From the NCBI GenBank assembly GCA_003252515.1, contig QKDR01000103.1:1-34526 (forward strand): a DNA stretch of 34,526 nucleotides, given 5' to 3'. The DNA is from Candidatus Delongbacteria bacterium (GTDB lineage: Bacteria > UBA4055). Positions within the stretch are counted from its first letter, which is position 1, and each line of letters opens with the position of its first letter. The notes under the pieces are model-generated. The model was not told where the DNA came from. It saw nothing but the letters and a program-made list of their open reading frames with translations, and did no database searches. A program made the position numbers and the translations under genes. Of the stretch, positions 1 to 8,231 are shown piece by piece.

Positions 1-332
1 GTAACGATCCCGAGTATTTGAAATGTGAAGAATATAAGGAATATGAATAATGAAAAAACTGTAAGTGTGATAATAAAAGAACCGCAAAATACGCTCAATG
101 ATTCTTTTTTATCTTTCGGTATAACTATAGCGAATTCATAATTACCGGTCATAAGGATTGATAAAATACCGCTTAAACTTAAGAAATATGCCCAGAAACC
201 GAAATCTTCGGGTGAATAAATTCTTGTTAGGAACGGAAGAACTGCAAAAGGTACCGACTGGGCTATTATAGAAGATCCGAAAAGCTTCCCTGTGTTCTTT
301 ACGAATTCTTTGTCTTTAAGAACGTTATCCAT
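1..332 (-). CDS. Wzx-type polysaccharide flippase, N-terminal part (cut by window edge)
   Basis: The minus strand is open from an ATG at 330-332 to the window edge, giving 110 codons with no stop. The protein starts MDNVLKDKEFVKN and continues through hydrophobic segments with the pattern PFLTRIYSPEDFGFWAYF at about residues 33-50. That pattern is characteristic of the first two helices of oligosaccharide flippases of the MATE/MOP superfamily (Wzx, RfbX). Such proteins move lipid-linked sugar units across the inner membrane. The start overlaps the end of rfbD by 8 bases (ATGGATAA holds both the ATG and the rfbD stop), so it is the next gene of the same operon and probably translationally coupled; no clear Shine-Dalgarno is visible. 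Only the first quarter or so of a typical flippase is present, so its exact subfamily cannot be told. Confidence 0.82.
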   Translation of the reverse strand, partial: MDNVLKDKEFVKNTGKLFGSSIIAQSVPFAVLPFLTRIYSPEDFGFWAYFLSLSGILSILMTGNYEFAIVIPKDKKESLSVFCGSFIITLTVFSLFIFLIFFTFQILGIV

Positions 333-1197
333 TGATCTTGTCAACTGCTTCTTTTAGTGCTTTGTCCCACGATCTGACACCGAGTCCGAATTCCTTAACT
401 GTTCTTTCACAATCAAGCGCGCTGTTATGCGGCCGTTCAGCTTTCATGTTAAGTTCATCAGACAATATTGGCTGAATACTTGTACCGCTTCCTGCATATT
501 CAGCGATTTTCTTAGCTAAATAATACCTGCTGACCTCTCCCGAATTACAGAAATGCAGAATGTCTGTCCGGAAATTTTTTACGGATTTTATTTTTTCTAT
601 TATCTTTATCAGTGCAGAGGCCAGATCATCGACGTTCGTAGGCGAACCTGTTTCGTCGAGTACAACAGAAAATGGCTTTCCTGCTTTTAATCTTGAATAA
701 ATTTTCCTGACGAACGTGTTATGGGTTGTAGAATACAGCCATGAAGTTCTAACAACCAGACAATTATCAGGTATTGTCAATATCTCTTGTTCCCCTGCGT
801 ACTTGCTTTTACCATACACAGAAACAGGTTCGGGAATATCATCTTCTATATAGGGAGAACCTTTCATTCCGCTGAATACAAAATCCGTAGAAAGATGGAT
901 CAGTTTAAATCCTGATGCAAGAGATCTCACTGCTAGATTTCTTGCACCGTCCCTGTTAATAAGATACGCCTTCTCTTTTTCATCCTCGGCTTTTTCCACA
1001 TCAGTATAAGCGGCGCAATTAATAATGACGGAATCAGACATCTCCGTCTTACTAAAAAAGATATCCAGCTTTCCGCTATCGGTAATATCAAGATCATTTC
1101 TGCTTAAGAATATCCAGTCATATTCTGCATAAATGCCCGAAAGAAATTTAAGAGCTGTCCCAAGCTGACCGCTACTTCCTGTAACAATGATCTTCAT
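325..1197 (-). CDS. rfbD: dTDP-4-dehydrorhamnose reductase
   Basis: This 290-residue cytoplasmic enzyme makes the last step of dTDP-L-rhamnose synthesis, the NAD(P)H-dependent reduction of dTDP-4-dehydro-L-rhamnose. It is an extended SDR protein. The nucleotide-binding motif GSSGQLG is at residues 7-13, NCAAYTDVEKAE at 60-71, STDFVF at 103-108, and the catalytic Tyr128-x3-Lys132 lies in VYGKSK. Family-specific blocks follow: DETGSPTNVDDLA at 181-193 and RPHNSALDC at 255-263. Length matches RfbD/RmlD. The ATG directly follows the rfbC stop (TAAATG), and the gene overlaps the flippase downstream by 8 bases. A weak GGGA Shine-Dalgarno lies inside the end of rfbC. The identification is firm. Confidence 0.95.
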   Translation of the reverse strand: MKIIVTGSSGQLGTALKFLSGIYAEYDWIFLSRNDLDITDSGKLDIFFSKTEMSDSVIINCAAYTDVEKAEDEKEKAYLINRDGARNLAVRSLASGFKLIHLSTDFVFSGMKGSPYIEDDIPEPVSVYGKSKYAGEQEILTIPDNCLVVRTSWLYSTTHNTFVRKIYSRLKAGKPFSVVLDETGSPTNVDDLASALIKIIEKIKSVKNFRTDILHFCNSGEVSRYYLAKKIAEYAGSGTSIQPILSDELNMKAERPHNSALDCERTVKEFGLGVRSWDKALKEAVDKING

Positions 1198-1764
1198 TTA
1201 TTTCCCGTATACAAAATTCATTTCGGCATCAGCAAAACAAGGAAAATTTCTGTCCCTGTCAGCAATGATAAGCTCATCCTCGGGTATTTTCCAGTTAATC
1301 GAAAGATCAGGATCGTTGAATTTCACACCTCTTTCGTGCTCAGGTGAATAATAATTGTCACATTTGTACATGATAACAGTATCGTCGCTTAATGAAACAA
1401 AGCCGTGTGCGAACCCTTTTGGTATTATGACCATACTGCTATCTTCGGAATTAAGTTCGACGGTATAGTGTTTCCCGTAAGTAGGAGATCCTTTCCTGAG
1501 ATCTACAACCGCGTCGATTATTCTGCCGGACATTACCGTGAGAAGTTTTGTCTGCGACATCGGGTCAAGCTGATAATGAAGTCCTCTGAGGACACCTCTC
1601 TTTGACCTTGAGATATTATCTTGGACGAAACTATAATCCACTCCAGCTTCTTTCAATTTATGTCTGCTGTAGGATTCAAGGAAATATCCTCTTTCATCTC
1701 TGAATATTCGCGCCTGAATTATCCTCAGGCCTTCTATCCCGGTTTCTATAACGTTAAAACTCAC
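1198..1764 (-). CDS. rfbC: dTDP-4-dehydrorhamnose 3,5-epimerase
   Basis: This 188-residue cupin-fold enzyme epimerises dTDP-4-dehydro-6-deoxy-glucose at C3 and C5, the step before RfbD. Visible family blocks are the FRDERGYF segment (21-28), FVQDNISRSKRGVLRGLHYQ (46-65) with catalytic His63, a VDLRKGSPTYG segment (87-97), IIPKGFAHGF (113-122) with His120, and YKCDNYYSPEHERGV (133-147), which holds the catalytic Tyr region. Length is typical. The start is a GTG at 1762-1764, overlapping the TGA of the upstream outer membrane gene as GTGA, with a good GGGAGG Shine-Dalgarno four bases before it. The rfbA and rfbB genes that would complete the pathway are not in the window. Confidence 0.95.
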   Translation of the reverse strand: MSFNVIETGIEGLRIIQARIFRDERGYFLESYSRHKLKEAGVDYSFVQDNISRSKRGVLRGLHYQLDPMSQTKLLTVMSGRIIDAVVDLRKGSPTYGKHYTVELNSEDSSMVIIPKGFAHGFVSLSDDTVIMYKCDNYYSPEHERGVKFNDPDLSINWKIPEDELIIADRDRNFPCFADAEMNFVYGK

Positions 1765-3611
1765 TTATCCTCCCTGCCGAAGAATCCTGAAAAATAATTT
1801 TTCAATATAAAATTTAACTTTAAAGCGAAAGTATTGTTCGAATATACCTGATACTTTTTCTGAGGTAATATAACATTCTGATAATATTCATCGTAGTACA
1901 ACCTCAATTTCTGCTTTTCCGTAAAATCCGTTGAGGCGCTGCCGTCCCATCCCACAGGATGATAATTATCCGAATCAAACCCATCAATCCATGTATCATC
2001 ATATTTTGGGAGATTATGGTTGTAATTGACTATATCATGGTGAGAGTAGTAAATATCCGCGGAAATATATTTGTTGTATCTGTAAGTTAATTGCGCATAA
2101 TATTTATTTGTCTTCTCGACAGTTCCTCTTAAAAATATCTTGTCCTCGATCTTATAATCAAGCGGCTGATCCCATTGCCCCCATCTGACCTCTCCCCTGT
2201 TCTCCCGGGTATAACCGAGAGTGAGCGATTTATCAAAATCCAGAAAATATTTGAGCATAAAATTTAAAGTCTCGCTGTCCGGACCTGCAGGTATCGAAAG
2301 GAAGTTATCGAGGTTCATATAACGGTTGATGTGATATTTGTGCCCGTAAACATAAGGTTCGACCCTGGCGTATTCGAAATTGAACGAAAGTCCGTCTACC
2401 GTAAGAAATCTCGAATTGTAAATACCTCCCGCGACCGCCCATTTGTTCATATAGTTCTTGGTCCAGCTTTCGGTGAAAGTCTCATCGTCGAACAGGAGTT
2501 CTCCGTAAACCGAATAATTTCTGAGCGGCTGATATGTCATATCGAAACTGATCAGCGAGTTGTCGTGATCGCCGTAATAATGCCCCATCCAGAAAAGAGG
2601 AAGTACAGGAACAAGATAGCCCATCTCTATCGTTCTGTCGCCTGAAATGACCATTTCATTCACACCGAAACTTAAATTGTTCAAGGCTCTCCATTCCAGT
2701 CGGTGCGCGGAAAGATATTTTTCACGCTTAGTATAATCCGATCTTATAACCTCGGTATCGTTAGATATAGCGTAATCCGGATTCGCTATTTCGTATCTTG
2801 ACTGGTAGTCGGCGAGCAGAAATCCGGTCAAAGTAGTGAATTTGAACCTGTCCGAAGCTACCGAGATCATAAAATTCTCGTAATAAGCATCCATCTGCGA
2901 AAGTGTCAGCGAATGCATCATCCCGGCTCCCATAGATACGGGGTATTTACCGAGAGAGAAATTTATGTCTTCACCTGCAAGCGTCAGTACCGTCTCGGTA
3001 TGATCCTCGCTTGAGAAATCTGCCTCGCCACCGGACGGAACCAGAACAATCGTAGTAAACTCATCCCTAAGGTGATCGGTATAATCGTGCTTCAGCATCA
3101 CGCCTGAATTAGTCCTAAGAGATAGAAAATCCTTATATCCAAAATATGCTTTTATGCCCCCGTCAGTAATAGGTTGCGATATCTCCGGATATTTATAACC
3201 CCTCCTTTGTGCTGGAAGTACCAAATAATCATAAAAACTCATACATAAATATGACGGTTCTGCAACAGCTCTCTGGCTGATATAATAAAAATTCATGTAC
3301 GGGTCGAACCATCCGACAGTATTTTCCGACTCCGCTTTGCCGAATTTGTTATCAGTTCTTACATACTCTTCCTCGAACCTTTCAATGAAATTCATTGTTC
3401 TCTGATCAGGGTCTTTTATTCCAGTCAGTTTTTCATATATTTCATCTGTTCTGTACGGCTTTGCTCCGGTGAAAGATATGTCTATGATCCCTGAAATATC
3501 TAAATAATTAAGGTAATCGTAAGTTTCACTGTCAGTCATCGGTATCATCGTCGGAGCTTCTCCAAAGGCCAAAGTCACTAAAACTATCAGTAATAGAACT
3601 GATCTTTTCAT
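1761..3611 (-). CDS. Wzi-like outer membrane beta-barrel protein
   Basis: The protein has 616 residues and begins with a clear signal peptide (MKRSVLLLIVLVTLAFGEA). After it comes a short helical region, with a PYRTDEIYEKLTG segment near residues 52-64. This resembles the N-terminal part of capsule-assembly Wzi family proteins, where a similar segment precedes the barrel. The rest is rich in alternating aromatic and polar strands, for example DISFTGAKPYR, EYARVEPYVYGHKYHINR and TYRYNKYISADIYYSHHD, as expected of an outer membrane beta-barrel. In the Wzi family such proteins anchor or organise surface polysaccharide. It overlaps the upstream gene by ATGA and has an AAGGAG Shine-Dalgarno. Its place inside the polysaccharide operon supports a surface-polymer role. 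Assignment to Wzi itself is by pattern only. Confidence 0.65.
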   Translation of the reverse strand: MKRSVLLLIVLVTLAFGEAPTMIPMTDSETYDYLNYLDISGIIDISFTGAKPYRTDEIYEKLTGIKDPDQRTMNFIERFEEEYVRTDNKFGKAESENTVGWFDPYMNFYYISQRAVAEPSYLCMSFYDYLVLPAQRRGYKYPEISQPITDGGIKAYFGYKDFLSLRTNSGVMLKHDYTDHLRDEFTTIVLVPSGGEADFSSEDHTETVLTLAGEDINFSLGKYPVSMGAGMMHSLTLSQMDAYYENFMISVASDRFKFTTLTGFLLADYQSRYEIANPDYAISNDTEVIRSDYTKREKYLSAHRLEWRALNNLSFGVNEMVISGDRTIEMGYLVPVLPLFWMGHYYGDHDNSLISFDMTYQPLRNYSVYGELLFDDETFTESWTKNYMNKWAVAGGIYNSRFLTVDGLSFNFEYARVEPYVYGHKYHINRYMNLDNFLSIPAGPDSETLNFMLKYFLDFDKSLTLGYTRENRGEVRWGQWDQPLDYKIEDKIFLRGTVEKTNKYYAQLTYRYNKYISADIYYSHHDIVNYNHNLPKYDDTWIDGFDSDNYHPVGWDGSASTDFTEKQKLRLYYDEYYQNVILPQKKYQVYSNNTFALKLNFILKNYFSGFFGREDK

Positions 3612-4531
3612 TCATTCTCCTTATTATTTGAAAAATACTTCCTGTCAAGATGCCTGACAGCTATAGTACCGGTTATTAAAGTAAGAATAAGATTAACTCC
3701 TCTGTCAGCCAGTGATGCCACTACACCTATGCCGGCGTTACCGAATAGAATAAACGATATACCTCCGACAAATCCTTCTTTAACACCCAATCCGCCCGGT
3801 GTGAATGAAAAAAAGAAGGAAAGGTTCGCTATTACTCCGATCAGTAAAGAATCGTACAGTGTAATTTCAGAACCTGCGATCCTGAAAGCAAAATACATCC
3901 TCATTGAAAACAATACAATACCGGTAAATATTAAAACAAACAGATAAAACATATTAAGTTTGTTTCTGAATATCATATCTTTATTACTTAAGAAAAGCAG
4001 ATAGTATTTTGAAAGAGCATTATCCTTTTTCTTACGTGCCAGATTTATACTTATTATCAGAGCAATTAATAATAAAGCAAACAGCATTAGGATGTATGAC
4101 AAATTTATTTTCACATATAATCTGATCATTCTTTCGTCAAATATGAAAAACAGGGATAAAAGCAGCGTGAATATTGTTACAAGTATATAAATAAGCATAG
4201 TACTGAAAACAAATTTATTTACCGGTACTTTCTTTTTCACCTTTAAAAATGTGCCAAATGAGATCATTCCTCCCTTTGCAGGAAGATAGTTTAAGAGATT
4301 GGTGGCCAGAGACAGCATACAAATATTCTTTCTTTCCTCTTTCACATCAAGGAGCCTGAGCTGTATCGCGATAGATAAGAACGTGGAAAAGTAGGACAGC
4401 AAAATAACTGCACCAAGAAATGTCAGGTCCTGAGCTGAAGCGTTTAATATTACTTTAAAATCATAATCAGATCTTGAAATAAATATAATAAGGATAATTA
4501 CCAGAATTATGTAGACCGATATTTTTTTCAA
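3608..4531 (-). CDS. Lysylphosphatidylglycerol synthase TM-family (UPF0104/AglD2-like) membrane protein
   Basis: This 307-residue integral membrane protein has about eight hydrophobic helices. The motif PGGLGVKEG at residues 245-253 and the segment NLLNYLPAKGG at 78-88 are the two signatures of the LPG_synthase_TM (UPF0104) family. Members are the flippase part of MprF or stand beside glycosyltransferases in polysaccharide and lipid-linked sugar pathways. The MprF aminoacyl-transferase domain is absent, so this is the stand-alone type; its substrate cannot be told. The start is a rare TTG at 4529-4531, overlapping the TGA of the glycosyltransferase gene as TTGA. No ATG is available near the N-terminus, and an AAAGG Shine-Dalgarno lies six bases upstream. 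It probably acts with the adjoining GT2. Confidence 0.8.
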   Translation of the reverse strand: MKKISVYIILVIILIIFISRSDYDFKVILNASAQDLTFLGAVILLSYFSTFLSIAIQLRLLDVKEERKNICMLSLATNLLNYLPAKGGMISFGTFLKVKKKVPVNKFVFSTMLIYILVTIFTLLLSLFFIFDERMIRLYVKINLSYILMLFALLLIALIISINLARKKKDNALSKYYLLFLSNKDMIFRNKLNMFYLFVLIFTGIVLFSMRMYFAFRIAGSEITLYDSLLIGVIANLSFFFSFTPGGLGVKEGFVGGISFILFGNAGIGVVASLADRGVNLILTLITGTIAVRHLDRKYFSNNKENE

Positions 4532-5487
4532 TCTTTACCTTTGTAACGAGATGATTTACTGATTATTTTTAAAGCTGCACCCGAATAGAACAACATGCCT
4601 AACATTGGAAAGATTTTCATTACTATTATAAAATCCTTAAGATTTTCTGCGAGATAAAGAGCGGCCAGGAAATATATTACTGCAACACTTACAAGAAAAC
4701 CGGCTATATTCGTAAATAATAAATATAAAATCATTACGGTGATTAATATAAACAGTATTGAATATCTGTTAATAAAACTCAGATAATAATCGGCCCAGAT
4801 CTTCCCTCTATGAAATATCCATGAATTTATGTTGCCCCCTGTTCTCTGATTGTAGTCAATCTTAACATCGGTATGTCTTAGTATTTGAGTTTTTTTATCA
4901 AATACTATATTTTTCATGATCTTTGTATCATCGCTGGTATCTTTTGATTCAGAATCAGGAAGCGTGCTCAGAAAGAGATCCTTATCTACAAAAAAACAGG
5001 TCGTACCTTTAGGAGCTTTAAAGAAATTGTCCTCGCTAATATACAGCTCTTTTGAAAATTTTGTCTGTGGAAAGTACGGCGCGTATATCTTACGCCTGAT
5101 CAGATAAAAGAATGTATCGTAATCGCTTCTGTATTTTTCATGCTTTATACCTCCAGCCAGAAGAGGCTGGTAATCTATTTCAGAGATTTTTCTCAAAATA
5201 TCTTTTTCAACTGTAACTCTTGAATCAATGAAAAGAAGATTCTCATAAACAGCAGCCTCAGCTCCGGTTTTTCTGGCAATAATTCTTCCCATATTATTTT
5301 TAAGATCAACAACCCTGACAGACGGATATTCTAATGCAATATCAAGCGTTTTATCAGTGGACCCGTCATTAACAAGTAGTATTTCGACCTGGGAATCTTC
5401 AGGAATTTCTGCATTAACTGAAGCATCAAGACAGCTTCTTAAAGTTTCTTCGCCGTTATATACAGGTATGATTACAGAAATATCCAC
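4528..5487 (-). CDS. Family 2 glycosyltransferase, membrane-anchored
   Basis: This 319-residue protein has an N-terminal GT-A fold: SVIIPVYNGEETL at residues 4-16, LVNDGSTDKTL at 38-48, and a conserved Asp in LLFIDSR at 84-90. The usual DxD metal site reads Asp-Ser-Arg here, which is a variant. The C-terminal third holds about three hydrophobic helices (roughly 245-312) that would anchor it in the inner membrane. It probably transfers a sugar from a nucleotide or lipid donor during surface-polysaccharide assembly. It is the first gene of the operon. The start is a GTG at 5485-5487 with an AAAGGA Shine-Dalgarno eight bases upstream; the nearby ATG at 5487-5489 is out of frame. The sugar specificity is unknown. 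Confidence 0.88.
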   Translation of the reverse strand: MDISVIIPVYNGEETLRSCLDASVNAEIPEDSQVEILLVNDGSTDKTLDIALEYPSVRVVDLKNNMGRIIARKTGAEAAVYENLLFIDSRVTVEKDILRKISEIDYQPLLAGGIKHEKYRSDYDTFFYLIRRKIYAPYFPQTKFSKELYISEDNFFKAPKGTTCFFVDKDLFLSTLPDSESKDTSDDTKIMKNIVFDKKTQILRHTDVKIDYNQRTGGNINSWIFHRGKIWADYYLSFINRYSILFILITVMILYLLFTNIAGFLVSVAVIYFLAALYLAENLKDFIIVMKIFPMLGMLFYSGAALKIISKSSRYKGKD

Positions 5488-5532
5488 ATAAATCCTTTGA
5501 TATTAAGCTGTAAATATAAGAAAAAAATATTT

Positions 5533-5538
5533 ATTATA
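5533..5538 (-). promoter_or_regulatory. Candidate -10 element of the polysaccharide operon
   Basis: The minus strand carries a perfect TATAAT here, about 46 bases before the GTG start of the glycosyltransferase, in the 84-base gap after the FG-GAP gene. No good -35 hexamer lies at the usual distance, so the assignment rests on the -10 and on its position upstream of a five-gene overlapping operon. Confidence 0.35.
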
Positions 5539-5571
5539 ACAGATTAATTCTGATTAAATGACTTATTATTG

Positions 5572-8142
5572 TTAATTTGAACCCTTTACCAAATAGAATT
5601 TCATCACAAAATCTGCGGTATCTATCACATATGAATTTCCAGTAACAGTCGCTTCGAGTATGAAGTCTCCGTCAGGTGAATCAGAAGTATATATATTATA
5701 GGATGATGCCGCAGATACTGTATCCCATGAAATTGTAACAATACTGCCTTCAGATAGCACCGACACATTTCCCGGAGCCTCAATATAAGCCTCAATAGCG
5801 CCTATATCTATTGTATCCCCGAATATTCTGCTGTTATTAAGGACGTCCAGCTCTTCAACTGGTATTTCCGCAATAAACTCAAGAGTTCCGGCATCGATAC
5901 ATGGCGAATCTAAAGCCAGGTTGAATTCGATCCCGTTCCCGTTGTCTTCGTATTTCGGATCTTCGTCAATGTTGTTCACCCAAGCTCCAGTGAAAGTAAA
6001 CTCAGGATATTTGAACCCGAAATTCTCTTTACCGCCTTCAATGTTATTATGATAGAAGTTGGGATCTGATTCGTCGTCGTCAAAAAATATCTGCTGCTCG
6101 AGTACAGCGGCTTCATTTCCTCTTATTATATTATTATGGAAATCAGGACATGACAATTTGAACCATAATGCTCCGCCTTCACGTGCAGAATTCGTTTTGA
6201 TCGTGTTATTAATCAGTTTTGCGTTCGAAGAATAGAAAAAGATCGCTCCTCCGGAACCGTGACCAGTAGCCGGTTCAATATAATTGTCATAAATGAGATT
6301 GTTCATTATGATCGGATCTGAAGTGTGAATATACATCGCAGTACCTTCTGAGAGATTACCGTCAGATTCTATCCAGTTATTCCTTATGATATTGTTCTTT
6401 ATCATTGCGTCTGATCCGAATACACATCTTATCGCGGCTCCGGCGCAATAGTTCTCCCCTATAAGCCAGTTCTCTTCGAAAATATTATTGTCGATAGTCG
6501 GAGAACTGTTATACATGCAGTTAATCGTTCCGTATCCTGAAGTAGTTTCATATCCTGCTCTGTTGGCTGTGAATGTGTTATTGGATATTGCCGGATTTGC
6601 ATTATTATTGCAATTGATTGCTGATCCAGCCCCGGCGCGGTTCTCAGTAAACAGATTATTGAATATCTCAAGCTTGGAGAAATTTTCAACTGATATCGCC
6701 CCACCGTACAGATCAGTACCTCCGGTAACGTTTGCGTTTCCGTCTTTAAGGATACAGTACTTTATCTCTGATTTGGGATTCCCGACCGGAGTGTTAATAA
6801 ATCTGATACCCATCCATCCCTGTTCATGATCCTGTGAATGGAAATTGATCGCCGCATCATCAGTTCCCACTGCTTCGATACAGCCTTGTACATTTATCCT
6901 GTAATGCCCCATAAATATTATCTCGCATCCCGGTTCGATAGTCAGCACTTCACCGTCAGGGACAGTAATGTCGCCGTAAACGTAGAAAGGAGAATCTGAT
7001 AAATGCCAGATACCCGAAACTTCAGGTCCGTAAATTAATGTCCCGTCAACAGGAGTTGATTGAAGACCATTTGAATAAAGTTTTGTTATAGCATTTCCGT
7101 TCATTATAAAATCAATATCACCGTCAACATCATAGTCGCCCCATCTTGCCCAACCCCACTTCGCACCTGTAAATCCTCCATTAATATCAGTGAAAACACC
7201 ACAGTCATTCTCATATACTTTCACATACATATCCACTGATGAATATCCTAATAAAAGTGCATCCAAATCGCCGTCATTATCATAGTCTCCCCAGTCGGTA
7301 CTTCCGGCATACATCTCTGTCATACCTGTACCGATAGAAGTAAAATCAGATCCGTCATTTCTGTACACTTCTGTTATTATGTCTGAGCCTGTCCATCCTG
7401 TAAAGAGAAGATCAAGATCACCGTCGTTATCAAAATCACCCCAGTCAACCGGACCTGATTCCACTGCAGGTAGTGAAGTGCTTACAAGCGAAAAAGTTCC
7501 GCCGGTATTTCTGTACAGGTTCGTAACACGGTACGATCCTGTATAACCCGTAATTATTAAGTCAATATTATCATCATTATCATAATCACCCCATGAGGCA
7601 TTTGAATAAATAAGACCTGGAAATGACATCCCGCTGTTCACAAATGTACCTGAATCATTCCTGTACAGTTTTGAAATATAACCAACTGAATTGGTGTTGC
7701 CGGTAATAAAAACATCCAGATCGCCGTCGTTATCATAGTCAGCCCAAGTACTTACACCATGTAGTATTCCTTGAAGTCCGGCGTTTATATCCGTAAAAAT
7801 CCCGTTTGAGTTACTGTATATTTTAGTATAAACCGATCCGTTAAAACCTGAAACCAGAATATCAAGATCCCCGTCAGCGTCATAATCACCCCACTCGACC
7901 GATCCGTAACCGACACCGATCAATCCTGCACTAATGTCACTAAAAACACCGTTGTCGTTCCTGTATACTCTTGTGAGACTGCTACCGCTGATCAGAATGT
8001 CCGGATCTCCGTCATTATCGTAGTCTCCCCATGCGACACTCGCTCTGTCAACGCCGGGTAAATCTGTTGTGATTTCTGTAAAACCCTGACTACATAAGGA
8101 AATGAAAAACATCAAAACAAATAAAACATAGAACCTCTTCAT
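5572..8142 (-). CDS. Secreted FG-GAP repeat / beta-helix / FN3 protein
   Basis: This 856-residue protein has a signal peptide (first 20 residues). Seven FG-GAP/VCBS-type repeats follow (about 31-358), each with a WGDYDNDGDLD-like calcium-binding loop at residues 40, 86, 135, 186, 236, 286 and 336. They should form a complete seven-bladed propeller. A right-handed beta-helix region follows (about 365-785), with IEPGCEIIFMG and repeated NNTF/NNIF turns of the kind seen in parallel beta-helix proteins. The end (789-856) is a fibronectin type III-like domain containing SYNIYTSDSPDGDF. No catalytic motif was seen; a role in adhesion or surface binding is an inference. There is no recognisable type IX sorting domain. 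The gene has a GGGGAAG Shine-Dalgarno and a candidate promoter of its own. Confidence 0.85.
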   Translation of the reverse strand: MKRFYVLFVLMFFISLCSQGFTEITTDLPGVDRASVAWGDYDNDGDPDILISGSSLTRVYRNDNGVFSDISAGLIGVGYGSVEWGDYDADGDLDILVSGFNGSVYTKIYSNSNGIFTDINAGLQGILHGVSTWADYDNDGDLDVFITGNTNSVGYISKLYRNDSGTFVNSGMSFPGLIYSNASWGDYDNDDNIDLIITGYTGSYRVTNLYRNTGGTFSLVSTSLPAVESGPVDWGDFDNDGDLDLLFTGWTGSDIITEVYRNDGSDFTSIGTGMTEMYAGSTDWGDYDNDGDLDALLLGYSSVDMYVKVYENDCGVFTDINGGFTGAKWGWARWGDYDVDGDIDFIMNGNAITKLYSNGLQSTPVDGTLIYGPEVSGIWHLSDSPFYVYGDITVPDGEVLTIEPGCEIIFMGHYRINVQGCIEAVGTDDAAINFHSQDHEQGWMGIRFINTPVGNPKSEIKYCILKDGNANVTGGTDLYGGAISVENFSKLEIFNNLFTENRAGAGSAINCNNNANPAISNNTFTANRAGYETTSGYGTINCMYNSSPTIDNNIFEENWLIGENYCAGAAIRCVFGSDAMIKNNIIRNNWIESDGNLSEGTAMYIHTSDPIIMNNLIYDNYIEPATGHGSGGAIFFYSSNAKLINNTIKTNSAREGGALWFKLSCPDFHNNIIRGNEAAVLEQQIFFDDDESDPNFYHNNIEGGKENFGFKYPEFTFTGAWVNNIDEDPKYEDNGNGIEFNLALDSPCIDAGTLEFIAEIPVEELDVLNNSRIFGDTIDIGAIEAYIEAPGNVSVLSEGSIVTISWDTVSAASSYNIYTSDSPDGDFILEATVTGNSYVIDTADFVMKFYLVKGSN
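7069..8052 (-). repeat. Seven in-frame FG-GAP coding repeats
   Basis: Seven tandem coding repeats of about 46-51 codons each carry a D-x-D-x-D-G-x-x-D type loop followed by a short hydrophobic strand and an LYRND-like turn. The fourth repeat is degenerate (DYDNDDNID). They are diverged at DNA level and align clearly only as protein, so this is an old domain repeat and not a recent tandem duplication. Confidence 0.85.
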
Positions 8143-8178
8143 GATAACTTCCCCTTCTAGTATTAAAACTTAATAATG

Positions 8179-8207
8179 AAATTAATGAAAATCACTTGCA
8201 AAGTCAA
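8179..8207 (-). promoter_or_regulatory. Candidate sigma-70 promoter of the FG-GAP gene
   Basis: Read on the minus strand, TTGACT (8202-8207) is followed after 17 bases by TAATTT (8179-8184), 36 bases before the ATG. The -35 is good and the -10 is poor (3 of 6). It suggests that the FG-GAP gene can be transcribed separately from the RND operon upstream. Confidence 0.35.
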
Positions 8208-8231
8208 CAATAATAAATATTTTTTTACATT

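Noticed and set aside
5541-5553. CAGA/TCTG mini-hairpin upstream of the glycosyltransferase gene
   Set aside because: The stem is only four bases with no T-run; too weak to call a terminator or attenuator.
7069-8052. Regularly spaced repeats that might suggest a CRISPR array
   Set aside because: The spacing is about 140-150 bases, the repeats are diverged and in frame, and they encode FG-GAP domains.
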